Below are positions 21,922 to 33,112 of a stretch of DNA of 64,000 nucleotides, in pieces. Each line of letters opens with the position of its first letter. Position 1 is the first letter of the stretch. The notes beneath the pieces are model-generated. The model was given only the letters and a program-made list of their open reading frames with translations, was not told the DNA's origin and searched no databases. The DNA comes from Cordia subcordata. Lineage: Eukaryota; Streptophyta; Magnoliopsida; Boraginales; Cordiaceae. The position numbers were made by a program, and so were the translations under genes. Location: contig JAPTOF010000005.1 in NCBI GenBank assembly GCA_028554755.1, positions 5,651,501 to 5,715,500 on the forward strand, read 5' to 3'.

Positions 21922-23270
21922 TGTTCGTTCTCTATAACAGAGTTACTTGTCTTCTTTAAAGTTGGGTTTTAAGTCATGTTTGTGCCAATTTTTTAGTCTT
22001 TTGGTTAGTGAATGTCATTAGTTCAAGATTCGTCTAGTTTTGAAGCATGTTTACTTAGTTTGGTGTTGTTTTGGTTATTTTTAAATTGGACCCATGAGAA
22101 GGTGGTTGAAGTAAAGAAGATTCACGCCTAAAGTAGCAAACAGAGATGAAAGATGCAAGAGAATTTAGCAATTGGCTATAAGCTTCCCATCTGAATGGTA
22201 GAATTTCCCATCTAACAAGCTGTTAGAGATAAATTTCAACACCAGAAAGAGAGCTTCCCATCTAGCAAGGAGATTTTGCCATCCAGATGGGGCTAGGCCT
22301 ATAAAGACACGTGGAGTAGGTGATTATGAGCCGATTTTACCTTATTTTAGGCATCTAACTAAAGCTATTTAAAGGGATTTTAACTTAATCAGAGGGAGGA
22401 ACATTCTACAGCTTGGAGAACAAGATTGGACACGTTTGGAATGGAGAAATGTCAAGATTTTGAAGGATTTGTTGCAACATAACAGAGTTTTTCATTCTCT
22501 CTCTTTTACTCTCTTGTTGCTATGCTTCAATTTTATAATACTTTGGGGGTGCTTTTGATGGCTTTCTTGAACTAAATTATTGTTCTACGATTATGATGGA
22601 TTCTTTTGTGAGTTATTTGAGTTTTTATTTCCATTCTGTTCCATCTTTGATTGAGTAATTGATTATTTATTCGTTCTTGTACGAATTTTTATTTAATAAC
22701 CTGGCTAACTATTAATTTGACAAACCTTAATGGAACTAAAAAAAGAAATTGGGTTCTAGGTCTAGAACGAATAGACGTTTGAACTAATCCAAGTGGATGA
22801 GATTAATTTCATTTGTAATTAGGATAGACATATACCTAATTATCCTAGGTTGCCAAATTGGGGCTAAACTTAATCAATTTAATTGAACCCTTAGGCATAG
22901 AGATATAGCCTTTGGTTTATATTGAATTAGCACTTTAATTGCTTGACAGAAGGTTAACGAGACAATAGTTCCTCAGGTTAGTAATCGATCTCAATTACGA
23001 TGGAATGGACGGGAATAAATCAATTGACTTGGCATTAGATGAAATTATAGTCCTAGGTGTTCTCCATTGATTTTGTTGTTCATTATATTTTGTTATTTAA
23101 TTTCGAGTAGTTAATTCTTGCAATTCCCAATATTTATTGATTTGATTGGGGTTTAAGGATAATAGTTGGTGATTAACATCAAAATTGGTTAACATTCCTT
23201 GAGGGGACGATCTCTATTCATCATTTACTTGTGCGATACATATACTTGCTTGTGTGATATTCTGGCAACA
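21922..23270 (+). repeat. A 3' LTR
   Basis: It begins TGTTCGTTC and ends CTGGCAACA. It differs from the 5' LTR by many scattered substitutions and small indels, which points to an old insertion. Right of it lies the AAGCC duplication. Confidence 0.9.
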
Positions 23271-23275
23271 AAGCC

Positions 23276-23934
23276 GCAAGTGGTGGCTAGCGAGCCACTC
23301 TTACTTTTTTTTTTATTTTTTTGTTTCTTTTTGAATTATTTTTCAAATTAAGAGCTCAAAGTATTGGCAAGCTCAGAATCAAGCTACGAACAATTAGAAA
23401 TAAGTTTAGGCCAGGTTTACAGGAAGCTTTCTGAAACTCTCTTGTATTACTCTCTTGTATTTTTGGTTTATTTTTGTTAAATATGTCTGAGTGATTTGTT
23501 GTTTAAGATAGGATGACTATGTGATAATTTAAGTTTTATGATCTCGAACTTGGATGGAATATTTTGATGTGATTGATTTATATGATTAATAATTTGTATT
23601 ATTTTATTTCTATTAATTCATTATGCTTGTAGCTGATGTTTGATAAAAATAATTTTGTTCGATCATATAAATATTTGTTTGTGCTCCACTCCAAAACTAT
23701 AGGTTATACCATAGTTTTCTACACATAATTAATTGAGAAATTGCCCTAGGATTTTAAGACAAATCTATACTCTATCTAGATAAAAGACTGGGAGATAGAG
23801 TTGCAACTCTAAGCTAGGACTAATTTATTGATTAATTAAGTTTAAGTGTTCAATTAATTAAGCTTGTGGTCTAATTTTCACATCAAAATAGGAAATCCTA
23901 AGTTGAGCCTGGAACTTGAATTTTATATAGGAAT
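23276..23934 (+). repeat. B 5' LTR, segment 2
   Basis: It continues the B LTR between the A and Copia insertions and matches about 30200-30854 of the 3' LTR, including tttgtgctccactcca and cacataattaattga. It stops at tataggaat, where the Copia element begins. Confidence 0.88.
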
Positions 23935-24371
23935 TGTTAGAAAATTAGGATGCATAAACACACATGCGCAGCAGAATATGGCACGAATAACAAGAGCAAA
24001 ACATGCACAAATAAACGTGATTTGGCCCTCTACCTATATTGACAAAAGCTCTACTAAATAGAAAAGAGTCACACATTAAATACGACTTTTTACATGGCTT
24101 GAAAAGTCTAAACCCTTCCTCGTAGTGCTCTTACAATGGTGCGCTCTCTCTCTTAATCTAAACCTATTGCAAGACACACACCTCGTTAAACAACTAACAC
24201 TAGAGTCCTATTTATAGAGAAGAATTCCTTGTCTTCCAAGACAAGGGTTTTCTTTCTCATCAATCCTACTATAACCAAGACTCTTACCATAACAAGAATT
24301 TTGACTTTCATCAACACTCTTTCCTAATTTTAATACGAGCTTGGGCTCCGCACTTGAGCCACAACCCAACA
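23935..24371 (-). repeat. Copia LTR (3' LTR of the element)
   Basis: The sequence runs from tgttagaaaattagg to gagccacaacccaaca. It shares the order of blocks with the other LTR, including aaaagagt.ac, cttcctc..agtg, ctattgcaagacacacacctc and ccataacaagaattttgactttcat. Confidence 0.9.
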
Positions 24372-24499
24372 AATTCCTCTCTTGGTGAGAAGTGCCAAGA
24401 GTCTCCACAATAGGCGAGAACGTCACTATTTTCTTCATCTCAGTCTTTACTTGAGCTTCTTCACACTTGTCGTATTCATCCCTCAGCGTGCTGCATCCT

Positions 24500-25760
24500 T
24501 ACAAGTAGCACACGTACTTCTCATTCTTCCTCTCATCAAGAACTAGGTCGTCTTCATGATACACTTTGCACTAGTCTCCTTCATCAACATATTTGTACCC
24601 TCTTGACACCAACTCATTCAATGAAATCATGTTAGACATACAAGATGGCAAATACCTCACATTAGAGATAGTCTTGATGCTATTATTATTGAGCTTTAGG
24701 TGAACTCTCCCAATGCCAACAACTTTCATCTTCTAGTTGTTCCCAATAGTGATATATCCAATCCTCTTACCCAAGCACGAAGTGTTGAAACTAGCTCTAT
24801 CTTTGGAGACTTGAAACGTGCCTGCTGAATCTAACACCCAGTCACCCATCTTCTTCAAGCCTTCATTAGCATCCCCACTTATTGCTATCAAACAAGTCTC
24901 ACTACCATCATTATTATTACCCTTAACAAGGTTTGCTAAGTTCTCGCCATAGTCTTTCTCCTTACCCTTAGATCTTCACTCTTTAAGGCTCTTCATATCT
25001 TTTATCAACCTAGGACATCTTGTTCAGATATAGCATTTTCCTTTGCAGTAGTAACACTTTCGATTGTCTTCTCTATCTCGAACTTGACTTTTGATCTCGA
25101 TTTACCTTTGCAAGAATTCCCTCTTCCAGAACTCCTCTCTCTATCCGTACCCTTAACGGCCAGTGCTTGATCTCTACTAGGGGCACTACTTCTTCCTTAC
25201 ATCCTCTCGTTCTCTCTTAAGAATGCAATCACTTTGTTTAGCTTGAGAGTCTTTTTCCCAACGAGGATTGATAACACGAACAGCTTATACTACTTCAGCA
25301 AGGAAAATAATAGTACGAGTGCTTGTTTTTCATCCGTCATTCTCTTGTCAGGTTCCTCAACATATGAGCTTGACCACTAGCTCATTGAATTTGTTGATGT
25401 GATCCTGGATGACGGTTCCTTCTTCCATCTTGAATGAGTAGAGATTCATTCTCATATACAATCGATTGGTGATCGACTTCGACCCATAATTGTTCTTTAA
25501 CTAGTCAAATAGATCACTCACCGTCATCTCATCAATCACATGACATTTGATTTGCAGTGCTAGCATAAATCAGATTGTACTTACGGCTCTTCGTTGTAGA
25601 GACTTTCACTTTTTATTGTTAACTTTATCCATTTTCACCTTTTTTAGCATTTCATCAAAGCCTTGTTGTACCAAAAGGTCCTTGATAGTATTCCTCCACT
25701 GGTTGAGATTAATATTCCTATCGAACACTGGAATTTTGAACTTCGTACCAGTCGTAAAAA
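24500..25760 (-). pseudogene. Copia gag and protease remnant
   Basis: Minus-strand frames give a UBN2-type gag (about 25760-25350: WRNTIKDLLVQQGFD, RAVSTI, CHVIDEMT, SKSITNRLY, KMEEGTVIQDHINKFNEL). A CCHC zinc knuckle follows near 25060-25020 (CYYCKGKCYI then a stop and TRC, so its histidine is lost). A Copia protease-like stretch lies at about 24845-24580 (WVLDSAGTF, KVVGIGRVHLK, NVRYLPSC, MISLNELVSRGY), where the catalytic DSG has become DSA. Stops and frameshifts occur throughout. Confidence 0.82.
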
Positions 25761-26166
25761 TGGTTCATGCATACAAATTCACCAAAACTCAGCAATCCAA
25801 CAAGAATTTAGCAAAACTAACCCAAAAACAGATTCAAAACGTCAAAAAACATTAAGGGGACCCTCTGTCAACTCGGCCAAACCCCCAAAAGCCCTCAGTC
25901 AAAGTTGGTCAAATCCTCAGTTTGACTTTTGACCACAAATTCACAAAACTTGACCTGCTTCTATCTCACAATCCAACCGTCGGATCGTCACAAAATTTTA
26001 GAAGCTTACTCTTCTTATGCCAAACAAATGCATATCAATAAACGGATCGGCAATCAGACGTTACGAAGGCCTCCAAACATGACCAATAAATATGAATTTT
26101 TTTAGCTCCTTTCCGATATCTCTTTTTTCCTTTTTCGTCCAAACCAGCGTCTTCCCTCCAACTGAA

Positions 26167-26178
26167 CTCCTGATACCA
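26167..26178 (-). other. Copia primer-binding site (tRNA-iMet type)
   Basis: On the minus strand, TGGTATCAGGAG lies 2 bp after the LTR end. It matches the usual TGGTATCAGAGC of Copia elements, complementary to initiator tRNA-Met, with two changes at the end. Confidence 0.82.
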
Positions 26179-26180
26179 CT

Positions 26181-26614
26181 TGTTAGGAAATTAGGACATT
26201 TAAACACTTATACACGTAGCAGAATATGGCACCAATAATGAGAAAAGAACACACAAATAAACGTGGTTCGACTCTTTGATTACGTCTACGAAAACTCCAC
26301 TACATAGAAAAGAGTTACAAATTCAATAAAACTTTTTACACAGCCTGAAAAGTCTAAACTCTTCCTCACAGTGTTCTTACAGTGGTGCTCTCTCTCTCTC
26401 AATCAAAACCTATTGCAAGACACACACCTCACCAAACAACTAAGGATAAGTCCCATTTATAGAGGAGAATCCCATGTTCTCCAAGACAAGGGTTTCTTTT
26501 CTCATCAATCCTACCATAACTAAGACTCTTACCATAACAAGAATTTTGACTTTCATTAAGACTCTTTCCTATCTAATATGGGCTTGGGCTCTACACTCGA
26601 GTCATAACTTAACA
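26181..26614 (-). repeat. Copia LTR (5' LTR of the element)
   Basis: The sequence runs from tgttaggaaattagg to gtcataacttaaca. It is next to the primer site, so it is the 5' LTR in element orientation. Similarity with the other LTR is clear but with many substitutions. Confidence 0.9.
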
Positions 26615-26923
26615 AAATCCGATCCTTGAACCTGACCTAGAGATTTCTCAAATCTCAATTATGGTTTTTTTTTTCTTTTTCATTAAATTTGGTTTTAATT
26701 TAATTTTAGTTTTAGTTAATTTATTCTCAAAATCCATTTTTTATTTAAATTCTTAACAATCATTTAGACACTTTACGAATACCTTTCCGCAAGTTTTCCA
26801 AATTGCTTCCCTGTCGATTTGACCTTGCATTTTAGGCACTACACCGCAATCATTCATGCATTTGCGAGTTAAAACTTGGCTTAGAATTTACACTAAATTT
26901 CCTTTCGTAAGTCAAGCACATCA
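26615..26923 (+). repeat. B 5' LTR, segment 3
   Basis: This is the final part of the B 5' LTR. It matches about 30855-31162, including cattttatgcactac-like and cgagttaaaact blocks, and ends caagcacatca. Confidence 0.88.
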
Positions 26924-26929
26924 AGTTTT

Positions 26930-26945
26930 TGGCGCTGTTGCCAAG
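26930..26945 (+). other. B primer-binding site (tRNA-Asp type)
   Basis: TGGCGCTGTTGCCAAG starts 6 bp after the LTR end. It matches the tRNA-Asp complement TGGCGCCGTTGCCGGGG with few changes. The spacing equals that of element A. Confidence 0.85.
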
Positions 26946-29786
26946 AAGGCACGGTATAATTCTTGGATAGGTTTAGTTTTGTATTTAAGGGTTTTTTTTT
27001 TCTTTTTAGCTTTCCTTGTTTTATTTCCAAAAAGAATTCAAAAAAATAAAGTAAAATATATAAAAAAAAAGAAGAGAGATACCGAAAGAGAGGATCACTT
27101 TGTTTTGATTGATATTAATTCTTCAAGAATTCCATATATTTCACTTGTATCCCTCTTCCTCACCCCAATGCTTGCAATTCTTATGACTTGTGTGGTAGTT
27201 ATGACCATAATATAACTTTTTTCACCTTACCAAAATGAACCCCTAATTTTGTGCTAATTGCTATAGTGCCTCTTATAGTCATGTGCCCATGCATGCACCC
27301 ACATCTAGTTTTTATGACCATAGGGAGCCACATCATGCATTTTCATCTCAGGGTCAAGAGAATTGATCCTTCTATTCATCTCCTAGTTTTAAGTGTCCAC
27401 CTCCGCTACTTTCTTTCCCTAGTTATCCTTCTTTCGAGCCTTACGTAGTTACGAACATAATGGGTTGGATCAAAATTTTGGCAACTCGGTAGAGCCCTTT
27501 CACCTAGGTCTATTTCATATGAGAAGCAATTGCGTCAGCTCATTCAATTTAACCGAGAAAGACTAGATAGGATGCCAAAATAATATCCCAACTAGTTGAA
27601 TGCTTCAATAAAGGAGTTAAGGATGAGCTACCCATTCAACCCATGAGTAAACCTTTAAAGAGTGTTGAGGTACCATTGAACTAGGTTGATGGGATATGTG
27701 AGAGATCTAAGGATATGATGATTAGTGGTGAATAAGATGTTCCAGAAGGAGAAATAGAGAAAGAGGTCGATAGAGAGTTCATTTCTTGTAGTGAAGATGG
27801 GGATAAGCGTGATTATGTTCCGATTCAAGATGACTTGGGTCCCATTTTAGAGGAATTAGTAGTTTTCGACCTCCCGTGCTTTCATCTTCTCTTGCTGAGT
27901 CTTCTGATCCTATTTCTCCCTTTCTTTTTACATCTCAATCACATTTTAAGGATAAACTTGATGTTATTAATACTTAAGTATGTTTAGGAAGTTGGGTGCA
28001 CACACTTTTATGAGGTATACATGTTTGCATGATGATGAGTTTGTTGAGTTAACACTTCCCTCTGAGGTTTTCGTTGGTAATGATGTTGAGGACAGTGTTG
28101 AGATGGAACAATTCTTCTTTACCATTAACCTTGATAAATTGGTAGTACCATCTAGGATTGAGGAGGTTGAGGGTGGGAGATTCTTATTCTTAGATGACCA
28201 TGATGAAATTGAATTGGAGAAATTTTCATTTCAAAAGATGATAACAAGCCCAAGATAGAGAAATGCATGTTTGATTGTGATCAGTCTAGGATATGTACTA
28301 GATTTAATTTATCCCTTCTACTTGAGTCTATTCTATCCGAAGACATTAGGGAGATTGAGGAATCTTTGTGTGACTATTGAGAAATCTTTGTGTGACTCTT
28401 CTGACTCAGTTAAGTCCATTTTACCCTTCCATTCTCCTTTAGTTGAGCCTCTCCTTTCTTTGGAGCTCATTTTATTGCCTTCATGCATTGAGCGTGAGTA
28501 TATAGGACTACCACACAGTATTCCTACTTTGCATACATAGGACTTATGAGTGGCAAATTAGCTCCAGATGGAGGGTGAATAGAAATTGAAAATCCTTGAT
28601 TGCAAAGTTTTAAAAATTATTTTCTTGTGTTGATTGCAGAAGCGTATTGCAAGTTAAGTAGCATCATTCAAGCAAAATCAAAAGACAACAAAAAAAATAA
28701 AGAACACGGCGATTTATAGTGGTTTGGCCACCAAGCCTCCATCTACTCCCAAGTATCCCACTCAAGAATTTAAACAACTCCACAAAGAACTTTGAGAGCA
28801 AAGTTTAGGTTTAGAGGTGCGGAAGTTGAAGTTGAAAATTTTTTGTTGTTACATTCTTGCAAGGTATTAAGAGCATATTTGATGTGAGTTGTGCTTTTCA
28901 TGATAATTGTGCTTTATCTGCTTTGTTTTCTTTGAAAAATGGGTAAACTTTTTTATTCTTTTATGTTCCTTTGAGGTGTCTTGTTGGTTGTTATGTTGGC
29001 TTGATTAAGTGGAGACGATGAGGATGTATTTTGGTGTAACAGTCGATCGAGTTTTGAGGAGAATCCTTGAAAAAAACTATACAGTGTGAACAACTTCGGA
29101 AATATACCTTGCTGTTATCCCATGACTTTGTCAAAAAGTGGATGTACATTAAGGGTTTTGTTATGAGTGCCCGATCCTTCAATGGTTCTTTTGGTGTGCC
29201 TTATCCCTTCGCGTTTGTTTCGTTGTTATGTATTGAAAAAAAATTAGCAAAATGAGAAAAGAAGTGAAAAGGAGGAAAAAAATTTAAAAAAAAGTGAAAA
29301 AAGATGAAAAAGCCAAAAAGGCAAGAAAAAAAAGTGAAAAAAAATGTGAAGTGTCGAATAAGTGTCCAATGGCACAAGTTGTTCTTTTCTTTTGTTGTTT
29401 TATTGTATTGTGTATAAGCTTTTTCCCTTTTGCCTCAATAAATCATGTTGTAGTGGGAATTAAGCATTTGAAGTTATGTAAGTTCTTTTTCTTTGTTCTA
29501 TTATAAAAGGTCTAAAGGTGCCTAGCCATGTGCATTTGGTTTGAGCCTTAGTAGTGTGATGTCTTAAATATGCTTGGTGTGTTCTCAAGAGAGTAAGGCC
29601 TCTTGTGATAGAAAGGAGGACATGAAAGGGCTTGGGTAGATTGTGTGCACTTGAAACGAACCCTTGTACCCCATGTTAATTGAAAGGAGATTGAGTCTAT
29701 GCAACTGATAATCTTTTGAGAGTCGTAAGTATATGTTTTTGAATTAGTCTTGCTTGGGGACAAGCAAGGGACAAGTTTGAGGGTGT
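26946..29786 (+). other. B internal region (no recognisable gag-pol)
   Basis: About 2.8 kb with only short broken frames. Frames at 27160-27580 give tyrosine- and serine-rich text followed by SYEKQLRQLIQFNRERLD. A frame at 27980-28258 is acidic (VGNDVEDSVEMEQ, then DDHDEIELEKF). I do not recognise a domain. The stretch 28560-28850 resembles an antisense Copia LTR scrap (agaacacggcgatttatagtggttt). The stretch 29255-29350 is A/G-rich. The region ends with a polypurine-like caagtttgagggtgt at 29772-29786, just before the 3' LTR. Confidence 0.6.
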
Positions 29787-31162
29787 TGATGTAACCATAT
29801 TTTATACCTATTTCTATGTGATTTGGATTTAACTATGTACATTTATTGAATATATTCTGTCACTTTAATTTTACTTGTGTATAGGTAGAATTGAAGAGGA
29901 AATTGAAGAAATTAGAGGCAAAATTTTGGAATATGGCACGAAGTAAAGAAAAAATAAATTCTTAGAGAAGAATTCTTAGGGAAGAAATTTTGAAGAAATG
30001 CAACTAAAAAGAAAAAGCAAAGAATTAGAAACAAAATTAAAAAAAAAAAGGTTTTGACCAAGTCAAATAAGGAGGGAAAAAAAAAAAAAGAAGACAAAGA
30101 AAACTGGAAAGATGGCCAACTGATAATTGGCCCACACGGGCCTTCTTTCAATTCTCGTGTACATACACATCCATGCTGGGCCAGAGGGGGAGATTAGAAA
30201 GTTGCAGGTCGCGGCTAGTGAGCTAGTCTTATTTTTATTTTTCTTTTTTTTTTTTGTTTCTTTTTGAATTCTTCTACAAATTAAGAGCTGAAAATATCGG
30301 CGGGTTCAGAATCAAGCTACGAACAATTGGAAACAAGCTTAGGCCAGATTTATGGGGAAGCTTTCTAAAACTACCTCTTGTATTTTTGGTCTATTTTTGC
30401 TAATTATGTCTAAGTAATTTGTTATAAAGGATAAGATGACGATGTGATAATTTAAGTTTTATGGTCTCGAATTTGAATGGAAATTTTGATGTGATTTATT
30501 TATTTGATTGATGTTCTTCATTATTTTATTTCTATTATTTCATTATGCTTGTAATTGATGTTTGATAGAATAATTTTGTTCAATCATATAAATATTTGTT
30601 TGTGCTCCACTCCAGAACTATAAGTTGTACTATAGTTTACTACACATAATTAATTGATAAATTACCTTAGGATTTTAGGATAAATCTATACTCTGGCTAA
30701 ATAAAAGACATGGGAATAGAGTCAGACCTCTAAGCTAGGACTAATATATTGACTAATTAATTTTAGGTGTCCAATTAATTAGGCTTTTAGTCTAATTTTC
30801 ACATAAAAATAGAAAATTCTAAGTTAAGCCTAGGAATTTGAATTTCATATAGGAATCCGATCCTTGAACCTGATCCAAAGAGTTTTCAAATTTCAATTCT
30901 AGTTTTTTCCCCCTTTTTCATTAGTTTTGGTTTTAATTTAATTTTAGTGTTAGTTTATTTATTTCTCAAAATGAAATTTTCATTTAAATTCTCAACAATC
31001 ACTTAGCCACTTTACGAACTCCTTTTGTGAGTTTTCAAAATTACCGCCCCGTAAATTCGACCTTGCATTTTATGCACTACACTGCAATTACTTGTGCACT
31101 TGCGAGTTAAAAACTCAGCTTAGAATTTACACTAAATTTCCTATCATAAATCAAGCACATCA
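29787..31162 (+). repeat. B 3' LTR (intact, unoccupied)
   Basis: This 1376-bp LTR runs from TGATGTAACC to GCACATCA and is followed by the ACCAT duplication. It serves as the empty-site reference for the A insertion (near 30200) and the Copia insertion (near 30855) in the 5' LTR. Its termini are inverted, TGATGT and ACATCA. Confidence 0.92.
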
Positions 31163-31167
31163 ACCAT

Positions 31168-31683
31168 ATTTAAACTCAAGCATCACATAGGCACAAATCA
31201 ACGCGTGTGCATACACACATATAAAGAGAGCGAGAGAGAGTTACAGATAAAGATGAGGTCATTGGTAGGGGTAAGGGGTCGGGGAGAGGGGGAGTTGTTT
31301 GTGTGCATGCTTCTTGTATGTGTATACGTGTCCTTTGTGTGTGTTTGTGCATGTTAGATTGTTTGTATTTAAGAGAATGCTTGTGGCCATGTAGAAGATG
31401 TGTGTTTATGGGTTGAGCATGATGGTCGTGGAGAAAAAAAAGCGAAAGAAAATGTTTTGGGAATCAAATTTAAAACTTTTATTAATGTTTGAGGACTAAA
31501 TGAAAAATTTTGTAAAGTTTAAAGATAACAAAAACGACTTCTCTTAAATCTATATGAAGTAACTAATCAAAACACAAAGGATAGTTTATTTTGTCAAATC
31601 TAATTAGATCAACTAATTTAACTAACTTAACAAATATTAAAAAAAAATAACTTTGACATTTTAGAATAATGGGGATTATCTTA
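31168..31683. other. Intergenic, GA and GT simple sequence
   Basis: No gene is seen. A short GA-rich run lies near 31225-31242, with GT-rich sequence at 31295-31350. This is the right flank of the B insertion, so it continues the sequence found before 16277. Confidence 0.5.
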
Positions 31684-33112
31684 AGAAAAAGAGTAAATAA
31701 CATATTACCCTCCTAAATTTAAGCACAAGTGCATAATGCCCCCTTAAACTTGCAAAAATTACCTGATCACCCATTGTACTTTTTAAAAGTAAGTTCAACC
31801 ACCTCATTTTAGTAACATTGTTGAAAAAAATTAATGAAAATTTTAAAATGACTTTTGTACCTTCATATAAATATATATTCAGCCCCAATTTTTCACTACC
31901 CCAATTTTCAGCTTCACCAAGTAGATTGAAATCCCAAACACCCCCAAATCCCTACCCTAATCGAAATCCCAAATTGGGAGAAGATAAGCACAGGCTCCTC
32001 GCAATAGTCCTCTTTGTGCCTCGGGTGAATTAGTTTGGGTGCAATGTGAAGAAGCTTGCCAAGTCAAGTGCCAAGAATGGGTGAATTTTTTTGAATGTCG
32101 ATTGCGGCTTTGGTGTTGCTTCAAACTATTTCTTTTGACTGTTGTAAGATGATCTGCTTGTATGCTTTGTGTTGCATAGTTAAAAGTGACAAGCCATTTG
32201 CAAATTGGATTCAACACTAGCGTGAATATTTCAATTCAATTCTAATTTTGAAATTTAAAGATTAAGGGTTTGTTTGAATTAATTTTATTTACATAAGCTT
32301 GAGTTTTTATGATGGTTTCCACTGAAAGCCCAAAATGACGATCGAAATATATTATTTGATTCGCAATGGAGAGAGAAGCAAAATGATAGCTTTCGTCTTA
32401 CATGGTGTTGTGAGATAGACGCTAGAAAAAGCTTGAAGCAACAACTTTGGGTGTTAACGGTAGATTGCCTTTGGAGCAACCAAAACTACTATGAGAGGTA
32501 TCATAAGAAAATCAAAGAAGAGAAGAAAATTTTGATAGCAACGACGCGATGTGAAGTGATTGGAAATGGCTTCGGCAAACAGTTGAAGTTCGCGATGAGA
32601 GGTGCCATTGTTGCAGGTGTGGATATCTCGATGCTTCCTGCAAGCTAGGAGGGATTTTTCTATAGTCTCTTTTTGATTTCAAATCTACCAACAGAAAGAA
32701 AAAAAGAATTCAGCTTGCATAAAATGTTCTTGAAAACTTTTCAGAGAAACATAAGCTTATGCCGACTTGTTGATTAAATTCTGGAAGTTGAAAATGATAT
32801 ATATATCTATATATATATGTATGTATGTATGTGTCTGTATATATATATATGTACGTATGTATGTATGCATGTATGTGTGTATGTATGTGGTAAGGTTATT
32901 TTGGTCCAAAATCATTTTTCTGGATGGATTATAAAATTACACGCTCAACCAAGGTGTTTGTCTTACAATATCCATGAAATCAAACGAAAATCTAACGGCA
33001 AGGGAGTAATGAGCATACTTTTAAAAGAAACAATGGGGTGATTAGTAGTTTTTAAACTATAAGAAGATAGTATGCACTTATTCTTAAGTTCAGAGGTAAT
33101 ATACTGTTTTCC
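31684..33112. mobile_element. TIR element (MULE-like or MITE-like), non-autonomous
   Basis: About 1.43 kb with inverted ends of about 110 bp. The left end has atattacc.tcctaaatttaagcacaagtgcat, then the block cacccattgtact.ttttaaaagta. The right end reads the same in reverse complement: atattacctctgaacttaagaataagtgcat, then caccccattgtttcttttaaaagta. No transposase is found. The interior holds two weak open frames (31818-32033 and 32433-32648) that I cannot assign. Ends are accurate to about 10 bp, because no clear target duplication was found. Confidence 0.6.
32795..32892. repeat. AT / GTAT microsatellite
   Basis: Alternating at-dinucleotides and gtat tetranucleotides lie inside the TIR element. 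Short ORFs through it are artefacts of the repeat. Confidence 0.9.

Larger units (their letters stand above)
16689..23270 (+). mobile_element. LTR retrotransposon A (gag-protease only, TR-GAG-like)
   Basis: This 6582-bp element is inserted in the B 5' LTR with a perfect 5-bp duplication AAGCC (16684-16688 and 23271-23275). The empty site can be seen in the B 3' LTR at about 30200. LTRs of 1360 and 1349 bp begin TGTT and end GGCAACA or AGCAACA. Inside are a tRNA-Asp-type primer site, a broken gag, a broken aspartic protease and about 1.4 kb of non-coding sequence ending in a degenerate purine tract. No RT, RNase H or integrase is present. A second copy of the family lies at 58-64 kb on the minus strand. 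The gag type resembles Athila/Tat Gypsy elements. Confidence 0.92.
23935..26614 (-). mobile_element. Copia-type element nested in B LTR (gag-protease only)
   Basis: This 2680-bp element has LTRs of 437 bp (23935-24371) and 434 bp (26181-26614), each TGTTAG..AACA on the plus strand. The B LTR reads straight across the site in its other copy (aggaatccgatcc). The flanks gaat and aaat suggest an imperfect 4-5 bp target duplication. The internal part reads on the minus strand: a tRNA-iMet primer site, a gag with zinc knuckle and a protease. Integrase, RT and RNase H are missing, so it is a deletion derivative or a non-autonomous form. Confidence 0.9.
16282..31162 (+). mobile_element. LTR retrotransposon B (Gypsy-like, nested host)
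   Basis: A perfect 5-bp target duplication, ACCAT, lies at 16277-16281 and 31163-31167. The 5' LTR begins TTATGTAATC (TG eroded to TT) and ends GCACATCA at 26923. It is broken by element A at 16689 and by a Copia element at 23935. Removing those leaves about 1.37 kb, matching the 1376-bp 3' LTR (29787-31162, TGATGTAACC to ACATCA). A tRNA-Asp-type primer site follows the 5' LTR and a purine tract precedes the 3' LTR. The interior (about 2.86 kb) has no recognisable gag, RT or integrase, so B is a non-autonomous LARD-like element. Confidence 0.9.

Noticed and set aside
27980..28540. Acidic ORF in element B as a gag or host gene
   Set aside because: There is no gag motif, the ORF is short and it is flanked by stops. 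It was left as part of the non-coding internal region.
32795..33041. Cysteine/valine/tyrosine-rich small protein
   Set aside because: The frame is generated by a GTAT/AT microsatellite inside a transposon.
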